Assembly: GCA_037953745.1 (NCBI GenBank)
Contig: JBAKBP010006562.1
Span: forward strand, 1 to 64,000
Direction: 5' to 3'
Origin: Lithodes maja
Taxonomy: Eukaryota; Arthropoda; Malacostraca; Decapoda; Lithodidae
DNA length: 64,000 nt
Position numbers and translations under genes: made by a program. The notes beneath the pieces were generated by a model. The model saw nothing but the letters and a program-made list of their open reading frames with translations, was not told the DNA's origin and searched no databases. Of the stretch, positions 63,872 to 64,000 are shown piece by piece; position 1 is the first letter of the stretch, and every line of letters begins with the position of its first letter.

Positions 63872-64000
63872 TGCACTGGTTCGGGATCAAAGCCTGGACT
63901 TTGGGTTTGGGTTTGTTGAATTGAAGGCGTAAGACCATTTGTGTTGTAAGTTGTCAAATATTAGATGGAGTTTGGAATTTGAATATCAACTATTAATGAT
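63872..64000. other. Window end, unassigned
   Basis: About 130 bases with no recognisable feature. Confidence 0.5.

Overview
This is eukaryotic, intergenic DNA made almost entirely of transposable elements and tandem repeats. I see no host protein-coding gene. The LINE linker and RT sequences, the dense (GA)n/(AAT)n/(AC)n microsatellites and the tRNA-derived SINEs resemble repeats I know from decapod crustacean genomes. That host assignment is inference, not proof.

Layout. 1-4946 is the 3' part of a Ty3/gypsy LTR retrotransposon (copy C). 5.0-9.0 kb holds short TTAA-flanked elements (MITEs), a 44-bp minisatellite and a LINE-like tail. 9.36-16.05 kb is a 17-bp A/C-rich satellite interrupted by a broken LINE, which itself carries a TTAA MITE, and by a 0.5-kb unidentified segment. 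16.5-28 kb is a mosaic of SINEs, a large inverted repeat, a foldback, nested TTAA MITEs and 29-bp and 34-bp minisatellites. 28,055-50,040 is the centrepiece: four 1850-bp LTRs and two gypsy coding regions (copy A internally deleted, copy B intact) around a 3.5-kb array of a 47-bp satellite, all inside the 3' UTR of a minus-strand LINE. 51-59 kb has more MITEs and SINEs and a 3-kb element packed with TGACCT half-sites. 59.8-63.2 kb is a 5'-truncated CR1-like LINE with an esterase-type ORF1.

Main biological points. (1) All three gypsy copies have the order Gag-protease-integrase-RT-RNase H, the copia-like order described for Gmr1-like gypsy elements, and the capsid resembles the SCAN domain. 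(2) LTR sequence types pair outer-with-outer (flanked by GTAT) and inner-with-inner (flanked by CATG). A circular molecule carrying an element plus satellite that recombined into a resident copy would give this arrangement; a misassembly could also give it. (3) TTAA MITEs of several families insert into LINEs, SINEs and each other, leaving a readable order of events.

Limits: family names come from motif reading without database searches. MITE and SINE edges are defined by eye; those bounded by TTAA are the most exact.
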